Assembly (NCBI GenBank): GCA_963169655.1
Contig: CAUJCM010000001.1
Location: 62,001-126,000 of the forward strand
Length of the DNA stretch: 64,000 nucleotides
DNA from: Patescibacteria group bacterium
GTDB taxonomy: Bacteria > Patescibacteriota > Gracilibacteria > UBA1369
Direction of reading: 5' to 3'
Shown here: piece after piece, positions 8,675 through 17,995 of the stretch
Layout: the number at the start of each line of letters is the position of its first letter
Numbering within the stretch: the stretch's first letter is position 1
Notes under the pieces: model-generated
The model's input: only the letters and a program-made list of their open reading frames with translations
What the model was told of the DNA's origin: nothing
The model's database searches: none
Position numbers and translations under genes: made by a program

Positions 8675-9460
8675 TTATTTTGGTCTTTTTGTAAGGATTT
8701 CTGCTCCGTTACTAGTAATAACAATAGTGTGTTCAACTTGAACTGCTGGTAAATTATCTTTTGTTATGATGGTCCATTTATCTGAGAGGGTTTTAGTTTT
8801 ATTACTTTTTAGTGTGATTATAGGCTCAATAGCAAAAGTCATACCCTCTTTTATTAAAGGGCCTGGTTCTCCATCATAATAATTTAAAATATAAGGATCT
8901 TCATGTAATTGAAGACCAACCCCATGTCCTGATAAGTCTTCTACTATACCATAACCTTCTTTATTAACTACTGACTCAATTGCTTTACTAATTTCTGTAG
9001 TTCTAATCCCTGGTTTTGCAGTTTGTATACCTTTTTCTAATGCTTTATAAGCGGTATTAATTAATTTCTCTAATTTTACATCAATTTTTCCGACACCAAC
9101 TGTAATAGCAGAATCTGTGATAAGCCCTTTGTAATTAACTCCACAATCAACTGTAATTACATCTCCCTCTTTAATAATTTTTTCTTTTTTGGGTATACCA
9201 TGAACTACCTCTTCATTAACTGATATACAGGTAGTAGCTGGAAACCCATGATAACCTTTGAAGACAGTTTCACCTCCTAATTTTAAAATCAAATTTTCTG
9301 CAAATTGATCTATTTCCCAAGTACTTTGTCCAGGTTTAATAAATTGCTCTACCTCATACAATACAAAACCAAGTATTTCTCCTGATTTTTTCATTAACTT
9401 TAATTCGTCTTTGTTTTTGATAGAAATTCGCTGATTGTTTTCAACCCAAAAAGTAGCCAT
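8675..9460 (-). CDS. map: Methionine aminopeptidase, type I
   Basis: A 261-residue cytosolic metalloprotease that removes the initiator Met. The pita-bread fold metal ligands are all visible: Asp105 (TVDCG), Asp116 (ITDSA), His179 (SGHGVG), Glu212 (AIEPI) and Glu243 (QVEHT). The substrate-side histidine is His87 (VVHGIP). There is no N-terminal zinc extension and no type II insertion, so this is type Ia. It follows adk by two bases, the common secY-adk-map order. Confidence 0.97.
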   Translation of the reverse strand: MATFWVENNQRISIKNKDELKLMKKSGEILGFVLYEVEQFIKPGQSTWEIDQFAENLILKLGGETVFKGYHGFPATTCISVNEEVVHGIPKKEKIIKEGDVITVDCGVNYKGLITDSAITVGVGKIDVKLEKLINTAYKALEKGIQTAKPGIRTTEISKAIESVVNKEGYGIVEDLSGHGVGLQLHEDPYILNYYDGEPGPLIKEGMTFAIEPIITLKSNKTKTLSDKWTIITKDNLPAVQVEHTIVITSNGAEILTKRPK

Positions 9461-9462
9461 AT

Positions 9463-10020
9463 TTAATTAAGGTATGTAAATATCTTACTTTCAATTTCTT
9501 TTGTGACGTCTTCGATACTTTGATTCCCGTTAATATTGATTACTTTATTTTGAGATTTGTATATTTCTATTATTGGAGCAGTTTCTTTTATAAATATTTT
9601 AATTCGATTTGTGATTATTTCGGGCTTATCATCATTTCTAGACCTTAGTAGTAAACGTTTAATAGTTTCTTCTTCTGGTAATTCAATATTGATGGCAATA
9701 AAATCTCTATTCCACTTTTTGAGTGTTTGGTCAAAGGAAAGATATTGTCCTTCATTTCTGGGGATTCCATCATAAATTATTTTATCTGTTTCAGATGATT
9801 GGGATAAGAATTTATCTAAAAGAGCCATAATAATTTCTTGAGGTACTAATTCTCCATTCTCAATAATATTTTTTACCCTTTTTCCTAAATCTGAATCTTC
9901 TTCTGCTAGCTTTCTACACTGAGCACCTGCTTCAAAAATTTTCATTTTATGGTTAACTGCAAGAATTTTGGCTTGAGTTCCTTTGCCAGATCCTTGTATT
10001 CCAAAAATAATTAAATCCAT
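9463..10020 (-). CDS. adk: Adenylate kinase, short-lid form
   Basis: Adenylate kinase converts ATP + AMP to 2 ADP. The 185-residue protein has the P-loop GIQGSGKGTQA at residues 7-17, the AMP-site YDGIPRNEGQ (usually DGFPR) and the Arg pair after the lid. The lid is only a short loop (RSRNDDKPE) with no zinc cysteines, so it is the short form (usual long forms are about 215). It is two bases after secY and two before map, so probably coupled. Confidence 0.95.
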   Translation of the reverse strand: MDLIIFGIQGSGKGTQAKILAVNHKMKIFEAGAQCRKLAEEDSDLGKRVKNIIENGELVPQEIIMALLDKFLSQSSETDKIIYDGIPRNEGQYLSFDQTLKKWNRDFIAINIELPEEETIKRLLLRSRNDDKPEIITNRIKIFIKETAPIIEIYKSQNKVININGNQSIEDVTKEIESKIFTYLN

Positions 10021-10022
10021 TT

Positions 10023-11321
10023 TTAATATAATTTATTATAGTCATGCATAACTAACTGTGCATTGACTTGACGTACAATATCTAATACGACTCCAACGAT
10101 AATAATTAATCCTGCTCCACTAATAAGATTAGTAACACTGCCAAGAGCTAATGAAGAAGTAACCATTTTAACAAATTCAGGAAAGATAGCGATCATAGCA
10201 ATGAATAAACCTCCCCATAAATTTAATCTGTTGGACACATTTCCAATAAAAGTAACGGTTTGTTTTCCAGGTCTAATTCCGGGTACATAACCTCCTCTTT
10301 TTTGAATATTTTCGGCTACTTGTTCAGGATTGAAAGTGATGCTGACATAAAAATAAGTAAAGGCCATTATTAATAAGAAATACACTATTAAATATAATGG
10401 TGAATTTACTGTAAAATGAGAAGTAAGTGTGCTGGATATTTTTTGAATAGTTTCATTTGTTGAATTTTGCATAAATTGAGCAATAATTCCAGGAAAGCTG
10501 ACTACTGACATTGCAAAGATAATAGGGATCATTCCAGCTTGATTTACTTTAATAGGTAAATTAGATTTTTCTCCACCGCTTTTGATACTTCTCCCAGCAT
10601 ATAAGATTGGTATTCTTCTTTCTCCTTCTGTTATTAAAACAACTATAATAGTTAGACCTAGTGTGATTAATACTTCGATTATTAAAGGTATTAATAATTG
10701 TGAAGATTGTGATGCTAAAGTTAAATTTTGACCTAATGCGGCAGGAATATTAGAAATAATTCCTGCAAAAATAAGTATAGATATTCCATTGCCTATACCA
10801 TTTTCTGTGATTAATTCTCCTAACCACATCATCAAAACTGTACCAGCAGTTACAGTCATCATAATAGGAAGAATTACTGCAGGATTAGTTAGTTCTGGGA
10901 TAATAGGTACGGATGTTTGTGAATTTAATAGTGCGAGCATTCCATAAGATTGAATGAAAGCAATTGGTAGTGATAACCAGCGTGTATACATATTAATTTT
11001 TCTTTGTCCTTGTTCACCTTCTTTAGAAACACTTTCTAAACTAGGTACTACTACAGTTAGTAATTGCATAATGATGGAAGCATTAATATAAGGTGAAAGC
11101 CCCATCAATAAAATTGAGAAATTACTAGCACTTCCACCAGTCAATAAACTAAAAGTTCCTAATAATTGATTACTAGCAAAAATACTTTTAACTATTTCTA
11201 CATTTGCGCCAGGTATAGTAATTTGAGCGAGTAATCTAGCTATTAAAATTATTCCAATTGTATAGATTATTTTCTTCCTGAGATCTTTTGATCTCCAAAT
11301 TTGTTGTAATTGTTTAAACAT
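10023..11321 (-). CDS. secY: Preprotein translocase subunit SecY
   Basis: The channel subunit of the SecYEG translocon, 432 residues with ten predicted membrane helices. Diagnostic regions are the plug-side GTFSLLTGGSASNFSILLMGLSPYINASI, the cytosolic loop QRKINMYTRWLS, the loop GERRIPILYAGRS between TM6 and TM7, and PEQVAENIQKRGGYVPGIRPG in the large cytosolic loop that meets SecA and the ribosome. Normal length. It starts 8 bases after rplO, as in most spc operons. Confidence 0.98.
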   Translation of the reverse strand: MFKQLQQIWRSKDLRKKIIYTIGIILIARLLAQITIPGANVEIVKSIFASNQLLGTFSLLTGGSASNFSILLMGLSPYINASIIMQLLTVVVPSLESVSKEGEQGQRKINMYTRWLSLPIAFIQSYGMLALLNSQTSVPIIPELTNPAVILPIMMTVTAGTVLMMWLGELITENGIGNGISILIFAGIISNIPAALGQNLTLASQSSQLLIPLIIEVLITLGLTIIVVLITEGERRIPILYAGRSIKSGGEKSNLPIKVNQAGMIPIIFAMSVVSFPGIIAQFMQNSTNETIQKISSTLTSHFTVNSPLYLIVYFLLIMAFTYFYVSITFNPEQVAENIQKRGGYVPGIRPGKQTVTFIGNVSNRLNLWGGLFIAMIAIFPEFVKMVTSSLALGSVTNLISGAGLIIIVGVVLDIVRQVNAQLVMHDYNKLY

Positions 11322-11329
11322 TTTAATGC

Positions 11330-11818
11330 TTAGTTATTTTCTTCTGTTTTTTGTTTAGATTGAAGTTGATTGTCTAGTTCTGTTAAAGTACTTTTAGATT
11401 TCTCAATTTTTTCTTTTGCAGTTGCAGATACTTTATTAACTGTAATTTTAAGTTTTTTGGTTAATTCTCCAGTTCCAAGAATTTTGACTGGTTGGTTTTC
11501 TTTAGCTATTAAATTTTTAGCTAAAAGTGATTTAGCATTAATCTCTGCTCCTTCTTCAAACTTATTTAGATCTTGAATATTTACTGGTTGATAGACAATG
11601 CGATTAATATTTTTAAAACCTCTAAACTTTGGTTGTTGCATTTGTAGTTTAGTTTGACCGCCTGTAAATCCTGGTTTGATATTTCCACCAGTTCTTGCAG
11701 TCTGCCCACTTCCACCTCGACCTGATTTAGATCCTAAACCTGATCCTTTACCTCTACCAAGTCTTTTTTTTGTCTGAGTAGCTCCTTTATTTCTTTTTAA
11801 ATTTAATAATGCGTCCAT
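11330..11818 (-). CDS. rplO: 50S ribosomal protein L15
   Basis: A 162-residue L15. The Gly/Arg-rich N-terminus (KKRLGRGKGSGLGSKSGRGG) and GFTGGQTKLQMQQPKFRGF are the family signature. The globular part ends near residue 140; the last 20 or so residues are a charged Lys/Gln/Glu tail. Only 29 bases separate it from rpsE, so the rpmD (L30) gene that normally stands here is missing. Confidence 0.97.
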   Translation of the reverse strand: MDALLNLKRNKGATQTKKRLGRGKGSGLGSKSGRGGSGQTARTGGNIKPGFTGGQTKLQMQQPKFRGFKNINRIVYQPVNIQDLNKFEEGAEINAKSLLAKNLIAKENQPVKILGTGELTKKLKITVNKVSATAKEKIEKSKSTLTELDNQLQSKQKTEENN

Positions 11819-11847
11819 AATTACAAGTTAGTTATTTAACTATTATA

Positions 11848-12504
11848 TTATTTTTCTCCTTCAGTTTTTTTAGATTCTGATTTAGTTTCAGGTTTGAAGT
11901 TGTTATTATTTTTACCTTTACTAAATGGCTTTTTACCTTGTTTATTAAAAGGTTTTTTGTTTGACCTTTTTTGAGTATTTTCTGAGTCTTTTCTAGTAAC
12001 TGCTTGTTCTGCATCAGTATCAGCTCCTTTAACTTTTAACCATGGAATAGTTTTTAGTTTTCTTAATGCTTCTATAGTAGCTTGACTATTACTTAAGCGG
12101 TTTGTAGTTCCTAAACATTTTCCCATGATATTTTTAATTCCAGACAGTTCAATTACTTTACGTACGCTACCACCAACTTTAATACCAGTACCAGGAATTG
12201 CGGGAATTAATAAAATTTTCGCGCTTTTATGTTTAACTTGTACTCTATGAGGAATTGTTTGTCCTGCTAAAGGTACAGTTACTAAACTTTTTTTAGCTTT
12301 AGCTATGGCTTTGGAAATAGCACCTTGTACTTCAGTTGATTTACCGATACCTATTCCAACTTTACCTCTTTTATTTCCAATAGCTACTGTGGCTCTAAAT
12401 CTTAAACGACGCCCTCCTTTAACCACACGAGTAACGCGATCAATTTGAATTACTTCTTCTTCAAATTCTTTGACATCTCTAATTGGAGCTTTTCCTTTTT
12501 TCAT
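11848..12504 (-). CDS. rpsE: 30S ribosomal protein S5 with long basic tail
   Basis: S5 sits at the mRNA entry site and takes part in decoding accuracy. The N-terminal double-stranded RNA domain (EEEVIQIDRVTRVVKGGRRLRFRATVAIGN, GIGKSTEVQGAISKA) and the C-terminal domain (IPHRVQVKHKSAKILLIPA, GTGIKVGGSVRKVIELSG) are intact up to about residue 165. A tail of about 50 residues rich in Lys, Asn and Ser follows (218 residues in all, usually about 166). Confidence 0.97.
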   Translation of the reverse strand: MKKGKAPIRDVKEFEEEVIQIDRVTRVVKGGRRLRFRATVAIGNKRGKVGIGIGKSTEVQGAISKAIAKAKKSLVTVPLAGQTIPHRVQVKHKSAKILLIPAIPGTGIKVGGSVRKVIELSGIKNIMGKCLGTTNRLSNSQATIEALRKLKTIPWLKVKGADTDAEQAVTRKDSENTQKRSNKKPFNKQGKKPFSKGKNNNNFKPETKSESKKTEGEK

Positions 12505-12530
12505 TGCTGTTAAATATTAATATTTATATT

Positions 12531-12869
12531 TTAAAATTTTAATCCTCCTTCACGAGCACCTTCAGCCATAGCTTTGATGCGACCGTGATATAAATAGCCA
12601 TTTCTATCAAAAATAACTTCTGATATTTTTAATTCTTTAGCTTTTTTTGCTATTTCTAATCCTACATTTTTAGCTTTTTCTAGTTTACTTCCTTTTTTAG
12701 TTTTCATATCAGAAACACTAGTTAATGTTATTCCTTTAGAATCATCAACTAATTGAATATAGTTACTAGTAAGGCTTTTAAAAACAACTAACCTAGGTTT
12801 ATCAAATTTTAATTTTCCTTTAATTCTTGCTTTCCTTCTATCTTTGCTAATTAATTTTAAATTTTTCAT
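12531..12869 (-). CDS. rplR: 50S ribosomal protein L18
   Basis: A 112-residue L18, a 5S rRNA binding protein. It shows RRKARIKGKLKFDKPRLVVFKSLTSNYIQLVDD and the C-terminal FDRNGYLYHGRIKAMAEGAREGGLKF, the most conserved part of the family. Position between rplF and rpsE is standard. Confidence 0.97.
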   Translation of the reverse strand: MKNLKLISKDRRKARIKGKLKFDKPRLVVFKSLTSNYIQLVDDSKGITLTSVSDMKTKKGSKLEKAKNVGLEIAKKAKELKISEVIFDRNGYLYHGRIKAMAEGAREGGLKF

Positions 12870-12900
12870 ATTGCTTTAATTTAATATCGGTATTAAATGA

Positions 12901-13452
12901 TTATTTATCTTTTCCAGCAGCTTTTCCAGCTTTTTGAGGTACATGCTCTCCAAGATATCGGATTCCTTTTCCTTTATATGGTTCTGGTTTTCTGAAACCT
13001 CTGATTTTAGCAGAAACCTCACCTACTAATTGTTTATCTACTCCTTTTACGATTAATATATTTTTTTTGTCTTTATCAGTTTCAATAGTAATTCCTTGAG
13101 GTGAATTAAATTCAATAGCGTGAGAAAATCCTAAGTTTAAAGTAAGTTTTGACCCAGCAATACTTGCACGATAACCTACTCCTAATATTTCTAATTGTCT
13201 TTCAAACCCTTTAGTAACACCTATAACCATATTATTGAGTAAAGTTCTGGTTAAGCCGTGAAGTGATTTATTTAATTTAAGGTCATTAGGTCTCTCAATG
13301 ATAATAGTGTTGTTTTCAACCTTTACCTTCATATTTGGATGTATTTCTTGAGTTAATTCTCCTTTTGATCCTTTAATAGTTACAATATTTGCATTAATAT
13401 TTATTGTTACTCCTTCAGGGATTTGTATTGGGTTTTTTCCTATTCTTGACAT
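12901..13452 (-). CDS. rplF: 50S ribosomal protein L6
   Basis: A 183-residue L6, near the factor-binding site. It starts MSRIGKNPIQIPEGVT and has the C-terminal KPEPYKGKGIRYLGEHV with the conserved kinked PYKGKG loop. It consists of two repeated alpha/beta domains (about 1-80 and 83-175) at normal length. Confidence 0.98.
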   Translation of the reverse strand: MSRIGKNPIQIPEGVTININANIVTIKGSKGELTQEIHPNMKVKVENNTIIIERPNDLKLNKSLHGLTRTLLNNMVIGVTKGFERQLEILGVGYRASIAGSKLTLNLGFSHAIEFNSPQGITIETDKDKKNILIVKGVDKQLVGEVSAKIRGFRKPEPYKGKGIRYLGEHVPQKAGKAAGKDK

Positions 13453-13479
13453 GATTTTAAATGATTTTGATAATTATAA

Positions 13480-13869
13480 TTAATATACTTCACAAAGTAC
13501 TTCTCCTCCAAGTTTTAATTTCATTGCTTCTTCATTTGTCATTATACCTTTTGAAGTAGATATAATAGACATTCCGAGTCCTCCATTTACTTTTTTTATT
13601 TCTTCAGCTTTTACATAAATTCTTTGACCAGGTTTGCTTACCCTCTTTACTTCTATATCTGAATGAATTGGGTTTAAGATGATTGATATATTTTTATGAC
13701 TTGGTTTTTCTCCATTTACTACCTTAAATGAATCAATAAATTTTTTTTGTAATAAATTAGTTAAAATAGCTTCTTTTACTTTAGAGTGAGGTAATACTAC
13801 TTCATTTTTTCTTGCTCTAGAAGCATTTTTAATTCTTGTTAGTAAGTCTGCTATTGGATCGGTATTCAT
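13480..13869 (-). CDS. rpsH: 30S ribosomal protein S8
   Basis: A 129-residue S8, binding the central domain of 16S rRNA and, in well-studied bacteria, repressing its own operon. Signatures are MNTDPIADLLTRIKNASRA and the C-terminal STSKGIMTNEEAMKLKLGGEVLCEVY. It follows rplF and precedes rpsZ in order. Confidence 0.98.
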   Translation of the reverse strand: MNTDPIADLLTRIKNASRARKNEVVLPHSKVKEAILTNLLQKKFIDSFKVVNGEKPSHKNISIILNPIHSDIEVKRVSKPGQRIYVKAEEIKKVNGGLGMSIISTSKGIMTNEEAMKLKLGGEVLCEVY

Positions 13870-13913
13870 AAAGTATGTTTAAGTAAGTTGAGTATAAAAA
13901 TAATATAATAAAA

Positions 13914-14138
13914 TTACCAAGATGATTTTCTTACACCTGCAATTTTTCCTTGTCTTGCATTTTCTCTGAAACAAATTCTGCACATTTCAAACTTTCTAAG
14001 ATATCCACCATTTCTTCCACATAATTTACATCTGTTATGAACACGTGTAGGAAATTTAGGTTTTTTATTGTTTCCTAAATCATTAAAATAAGCTGTCTTT
14101 AATTTTTGTGCCTTTACTTTAAGTGCTAATCTTGCCAT
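13914..14138 (-). CDS. rpsZ: 30S ribosomal protein S14, zinc (type Z) form
   Basis: A 74-residue S14. The zinc ribbon is C-x2-C-x14-C-x2-C ([21 protein letters not shown]), and the family end is [17 protein letters not shown]. The usual type Z protein has 61 residues; the extra N-terminal dozen gives it a helical start. It stands in the normal place between rplE and rpsH. Confidence 0.97.
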   Translation of the reverse strand: MARLALKVKAQKLKTAYFNDLGNNKKPKFPTRVHNRCKLCGRNGGYLRKFEMCRICFRENARQGKIAGVRKSSW

Positions 14139-14161
14139 TTATTTAGATTGTTTAGTAATTA

Positions 14162-14734
14162 TTATTTAGATTTATTAATTTCTTTTTTAGGTTGGAAAGG
14201 AAAACCTAGAGCTTTTAACAATTGATATCCACCTTCATTGTCTTGTGCAGAAGTGACAAAGGTTAATTGTATTCCATGTAATTTGATAATATCGTCTGGA
14301 TTGATTTCAGGGAAAACTGTATGTTCACGAATTGCTAAAGAGTAATTTCCTTGTCCATCAAAACTTCTGTTTGAAATACCACGAAAATCTCTGGTACGAG
14401 GAAGAACGATATTGACTAGTTTAGAGGTGAAATCATACATACTATCTCCTCTTAAAGTAACTGTAATTCCTACTGGTTGTCCTTCTCTAAGTTTAAAATT
14501 AGAAATAGACTTTCTAGATCTGGTTACTATTGGCTTTTGACCAGCTATTAGTTTTATATTTTCTTCAATTTCTGAATAATCTTTTCCGCCAGCTAATAAT
14601 TTTCCAATTCCTACATTGATAACAACCTTTTTTAATTTAGGAACAGCATTAAGATTTTTGATCTTGAGTTCTTTTTGTAATTCAGGTGCAATTTCCTGTT
14701 TAAATCTTTCTTTTAAAGTAAGTGTTTTAGTCAT
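14162..14734 (-). CDS. rplE: 50S ribosomal protein L5
   Basis: A 190-residue L5, which binds 5S rRNA and contacts the P-site tRNA. Visible signatures are PKLKKVVINVGIGK, GQKPIVTRSRKSISNFKLREGQPVGITVTLRG and RDFRGISNRSFDGQGNYSLAIREHTVFPEI. Length is slightly above the usual 179. Confidence 0.98.
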   Translation of the reverse strand: MTKTLTLKERFKQEIAPELQKELKIKNLNAVPKLKKVVINVGIGKLLAGGKDYSEIEENIKLIAGQKPIVTRSRKSISNFKLREGQPVGITVTLRGDSMYDFTSKLVNIVLPRTRDFRGISNRSFDGQGNYSLAIREHTVFPEINPDDIIKLHGIQLTFVTSAQDNEGGYQLLKALGFPFQPKKEINKSK

Positions 14735-14768
14735 TGTTATATTTGCTTAATACAAATTTAATTAATTA

Positions 14769-15119
14769 TTATTTACTTTTCTTAGTAGTTTTTGTGTTTG
14801 ATTGAGTTACTCCGTCTAATGATGTTCCAGATTTAACAGAAATTCTTTCTTTTTTACCAGTGCTTAATTTTTGATATCTGATTCTTGTTGGTTTGCCAGA
14901 TTTAGGATCTACTATCATTACGTTTGAAGCAGATAAAGGAGCTTCTACAGTGATTTTTTCCCCAACTCTATCATTTCCTTTTTTGATGTGTTTAACTCTG
15001 AGGTTAATTTTTTCAACAGTAACTTTATTTGTTTTGTGATTAATTCGGATAATTTTGCCAGTTTTACCTTTGTCTTTCCCGGCTATCACCATTATTTGAT
15101 CATTTACTTTGAGTTTCAT
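14769..15119 (-). CDS. rplX: 50S ribosomal protein L24
   Basis: A 116-residue L24, an assembly initiator. The KOW motif DQIMVIAGKDKGKTGKI is at the N-terminus, followed by VEKINLRVKHIKKG. The last 15 residues are a Ser/Thr/Lys tail beyond the usual end. In order between rplN and rplE. Confidence 0.97.
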   Translation of the reverse strand: MKLKVNDQIMVIAGKDKGKTGKIIRINHKTNKVTVEKINLRVKHIKKGNDRVGEKITVEAPLSASNVMIVDPKSGKPTRIRYQKLSTGKKERISVKSGTSLDGVTQSNTKTTKKSK

Positions 15120-15140
15120 AATAGATTTATAACAATATTA

Positions 15141-15509
15141 TTAAAGTACTTCTGGGGCTAAACTGATAATTTTTTGAAAACCTTTTTCGCGTAATTCTCT
15201 ACCAACAGGTCCAAATACACGAGTACCTTTAGGTTCATTATCTTTATTTATAATAACAATAGCATTTTCATCAAAGCGAATATAGCTTCCATCTGGTCTT
15301 CTTGTTTCTTTTTTTGCTCTGATAACAACACCTTTTTCTACTGAATGAGCTTTAACATTGCCTTTAGTTGCTGCATTTTTAATAGTAACGACTACAATGT
15401 CACCAAGTCCTGCATAGCGTCTGTGATGGCCTCCTTTAACCATGATTACTTGAGCTAATTTTGCTCCAGAGTTATCTGCTACATGTACCATTGATCTTAA
15501 CTGTATCAT
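15141..15509 (-). CDS. rplN: 50S ribosomal protein L14
   Basis: A 122-residue L14 at the subunit interface. It starts [20 protein letters not shown] and ends [12 protein letters not shown], with [28 protein letters not shown] in the C-terminal half; all are near-invariant family segments. No unusual feature. Confidence 0.98.
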   Translation of the reverse strand: MIQLRSMVHVADNSGAKLAQVIMVKGGHHRRYAGLGDIVVVTIKNAATKGNVKAHSVEKGVVIRAKKETRRPDGSYIRFDENAIVIINKDNEPKGTRVFGPVGRELREKGFQKIISLAPEVL

Positions 15510-15539
15510 ATTAGAGAGTTTTTAATGTAATTATATTAA

Positions 15540-15785
15540 TTAATTGTTTTTAACCTGAGATGGTTTATTTACTGTCCATCTTTTTAGCTTACTTAAAGGA
15601 CGAGTTTCATAAATTACAACTTCGTCTCCAATTTTATAAGAATTTTGAGGATCATCTGCATGAAATTTTTTAGAAACGCGATATTTTTTCTTATATTTTG
15701 GATGTACTTTATAAGTGTGAACTTCGACAACTATTGTTTTGTCCATTTTGTCACTAACGACTTGTCCTTTTTTGCTTCGTAACAT
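15540..15785 (-). CDS. rpsQ: 30S ribosomal protein S17
   Basis: An 81-residue S17 with an OB fold. [40 protein letters not shown] matches the family start to mid region, and [13 protein letters not shown] its end. It is 17 bases after rpmC, as usual. Confidence 0.97.
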   Translation of the reverse strand: MLRSKKGQVVSDKMDKTIVVEVHTYKVHPKYKKKYRVSKKFHADDPQNSYKIGDEVVIYETRPLSKLKRWTVNKPSQVKNN

Positions 15786-15802
15786 AATATTTTGATTGTG
15801 AA

Positions 15803-16003
15803 TTATTTAATGGATTTACTTAATTCGTTTTTAACAGTTTGTAGCTTAGCAATATATTTGCGTAAAGCTTTTAATTGATGAATTTCTCTAGATTGAGAGC
15901 TTGTTACTTGTAGTTTTAACTTAAGTAAATCTCTTTTACCTTTTTCAATCTCATTATTGATTTGAGAGAAGTCCATTTGTCTAATTTCAGAAATTGTATG
16001 CAT
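15803..16003 (-). CDS. rpmC: 50S ribosomal protein L29
   Basis: A 66-residue L29, a two-helix protein near the exit tunnel that helps dock SRP and trigger factor. The sequence shows [28 protein letters not shown] and [20 protein letters not shown], the family's two long helices. It lies between rplP and rpsQ. Confidence 0.95.
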   Translation of the reverse strand: MHTISEIRQMDFSQINNEIEKGKRDLLKLKLQVTSSQSREIHQLKALRKYIAKLQTVKNELSKSIK

Positions 16004-16018
16004 TTTAACTTTCTTTAA

Positions 16019-16438
16019 TTAATTTTCATTAATATTAATAAATTTACATTTAACAGGTAATTTTTCTCCTGCTAGACGCATTGCTTCTTTAGCAATTGAA
16101 GTATCTACTCCATCCATTTCAAATAAAACAGTTCCTTTTTTAATAACAGCTACATAATGACTTAATGCTCCTTTTCCAGATCCCATTGGAATTTCTGCTG
16201 CTCTTTGAGTAATAGGTTTATGTGGAAATATTCTAATCCAAATCTTGCCACCACGTTTAATATAACGAGTCATAGCACGACGAGCAGCTTCGATTTGCCT
16301 TGCAGTAATTTCAGCTCCGTCCATAGCTTTAAGTGCATATGTTCCAAAGGCTGGTCTAAAACCTTTTGTTGCAAGACCTTTTTCGCCTCCACGAAGTCTT
16401 TGTTGTTTTCTATATTTAGTCTTTTTTGGTCCAAACAT
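16019..16438 (-). CDS. rplP: 50S ribosomal protein L16
   Basis: A 139-residue L16, which organises the A-site tRNA region. It begins [18 protein letters not shown] and contains the conserved [29 protein letters not shown] and [24 protein letters not shown]. The Arg in the loop after 'GSGKG' that can be hydroxylated in some bacteria is not at the usual place (Ala). Confidence 0.98.
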   Translation of the reverse strand: MFGPKKTKYRKQQRLRGGEKGLATKGFRPAFGTYALKAMDGAEITARQIEAARRAMTRYIKRGGKIWIRIFPHKPITQRAAEIPMGSGKGALSHYVAVIKKGTVLFEMDGVDTSIAKEAMRLAGEKLPVKCKFININEN

Positions 16439-16529
16439 TGTCAGTATTTATTATTTGATTGTTTAACTTATATATTGAGGCCTGGGCAATTTACTATTGA
16501 TTAGTATTTAGGTCAATAAATTTTTAAAA

Positions 16530-17189
16530 TTATTCTTGATTATTTGTATAGTCTCCTTTCTTATTGAAAGAATCTCCTTTATAAATCCATACGGTAACCC
16601 CTATAATTCCATATTCTGTTTTTGCGGATCCTGTTGCATAATCGATATTAGATCTAAAAGTATGTAAAGGGATTTTACCTTGACTGAAAAATTCACTTCT
16701 AGCAATTTCAACTCCATTCAATCTTCCTGATAAAAATATTTTTACACCTTTAGCTCCTGCTTCTAAAGCTCTATCCATTCCCATTTTACTTGCTCTTCTA
16801 TATGAAACTTTTTTTTCTACCTGGGCAACAATACTTTCAGCTAGTAATTTTGCATTTAATGCTGGCTTTTTAATTTCACGGATACTGATTAAAAACTCTT
16901 CATTAAATTCTTTTTTTAATTTATCTCGTAAAATATCTACATTAGAACCTTGCTTACCAATGATAATTCCTGGTTTTGCTGTGTGGATTATAATATTAAC
17001 TGTGTTAGCGCTTCGTTGAATTTCAATTCTGCCAATACCTGCATCTGCTAATTCTTTATTGATAATTTTTTCAATTGATAAATCTTGATGTAAGAATTTA
17101 GCAAACTTTTTCTTTGGTGCAAACCATTTTGAGTCCCAAGTTCTGATGATTCCTATTCTTTGAATGATTGGATTTACTTTTTGTCCCAT
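16530..17189 (-). CDS. rpsC: 30S ribosomal protein S3
   Basis: A 219-residue S3 at the mRNA entry tunnel. It starts MGQKVNPIIQRIGI, then has the KH type 2 motif VNIIIHTAKPGIIIGKQGSNVDILRDKLKK, and a C-terminal domain with RASKMGMDRALEAGAKGVKIFLSGRLNGVEIARSE. The gap of 91 bases to rplP, longer than most in this operon, holds no feature I can name. Confidence 0.98.
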   Translation of the reverse strand: MGQKVNPIIQRIGIIRTWDSKWFAPKKKFAKFLHQDLSIEKIINKELADAGIGRIEIQRSANTVNIIIHTAKPGIIIGKQGSNVDILRDKLKKEFNEEFLISIREIKKPALNAKLLAESIVAQVEKKVSYRRASKMGMDRALEAGAKGVKIFLSGRLNGVEIARSEFFSQGKIPLHTFRSNIDYATGSAKTEYGIIGVTVWIYKGDSFNKKGDYTNNQE

Positions 17190-17212
17190 GAATATAGGTG
17201 ATTAATTATTAA

Positions 17213-17638
17213 TTATTTTTTAGTTATAACTTTCTTAGTTGTTTTTTTAGTTACAGCTGTAGTTTTTTCTTTTTTAGTTGTTTCTTTTGAAACATTTTTG
17301 GTTGCTTCAACTGTTGTGATGTCTAATAAAACTGTGATATGTGATGTTCTTTTTAAAATAGGATGAACTCTACCTTTAGATACTGATACTCCTCTTTTAA
17401 GAGTAGGTCCTTTATTAATTATAATTTCTTTAACTACTAAAGAAGTCTTATCTTGTTTAAAATTACTTTCTGCATTTGAAACTGCACTATTAAGTAATTT
17501 GTAAAGAATTTTAGCTGCTTTTTTAGGGGTAAATTTGAGGATTTCTAAAGCTTCATTTGCTGATTTCTCTCTTACCATCCCAGCTATTAAATTAGCTTTT
17601 TTAGGAGTTATTCTACTTGTATTTAATTGTGCTTTCAT
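17213..17638 (-). CDS. rplV: 50S ribosomal protein L22
   Basis: A 141-residue L22; its hairpin lines the exit tunnel. The body (about 110 residues) contains SRITPKKANLIAGMVREKSANEALEILKFTPKKAAKILYKLL and the hairpin tip around LKRGVSVSKGRVHPILKRTSHITVLL. The last 30 or so residues form a Thr/Lys-rich basic tail not seen in the usual 110-residue form. Confidence 0.97.
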   Translation of the reverse strand: MKAQLNTSRITPKKANLIAGMVREKSANEALEILKFTPKKAAKILYKLLNSAVSNAESNFKQDKTSLVVKEIIINKGPTLKRGVSVSKGRVHPILKRTSHITVLLDITTVEATKNVSKETTKKEKTTAVTKKTTKKVITKK

Positions 17639-17670
17639 TGTATCTTTAAAATTTATATACTTTTTAAATC

Positions 17671-17967
17671 TTATTTACTTCCACTACCAGATCCAGTTAC
17701 TGCAGCTAGTTTTCCTCCATGGCCTTTGAATTTGCGAGTTTGTACAAAAGATCCTAGTTTATTTCCTACCATTTCTTCAGTAATATATAAAGGAATATGT
17801 TGTTTTCCATTATGAACTGCTAAGGTATGACCTACAAATTCTGGTGAAACTGTACTTTTTCTAGCCCAAGTTTTAATAACTTTTTTTTGTCCTGAGTTAT
17901 TGAGTGTGACTACTTTTTTTAATAATTTAGGGTCTATATAAGGTCCTTTTTTTGAACTTCTAGCCAT
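17671..17967 (-). CDS. rpsS: 30S ribosomal protein S19
   Basis: A 98-residue S19 of the 30S head. It starts [19 protein letters not shown] and contains [42 protein letters not shown], which is nearly invariant across bacteria. The length is normal and it follows rplB in order. Confidence 0.98.
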   Translation of the reverse strand: MARSSKKGPYIDPKLLKKVVTLNNSGQKKVIKTWARKSTVSPEFVGHTLAVHNGKQHIPLYITEEMVGNKLGSFVQTRKFKGHGGKLAAVTGSGSGSK

Positions 17968-17995
17968 ATTAAGTGAGTTTTAAGATTTTATTAAA

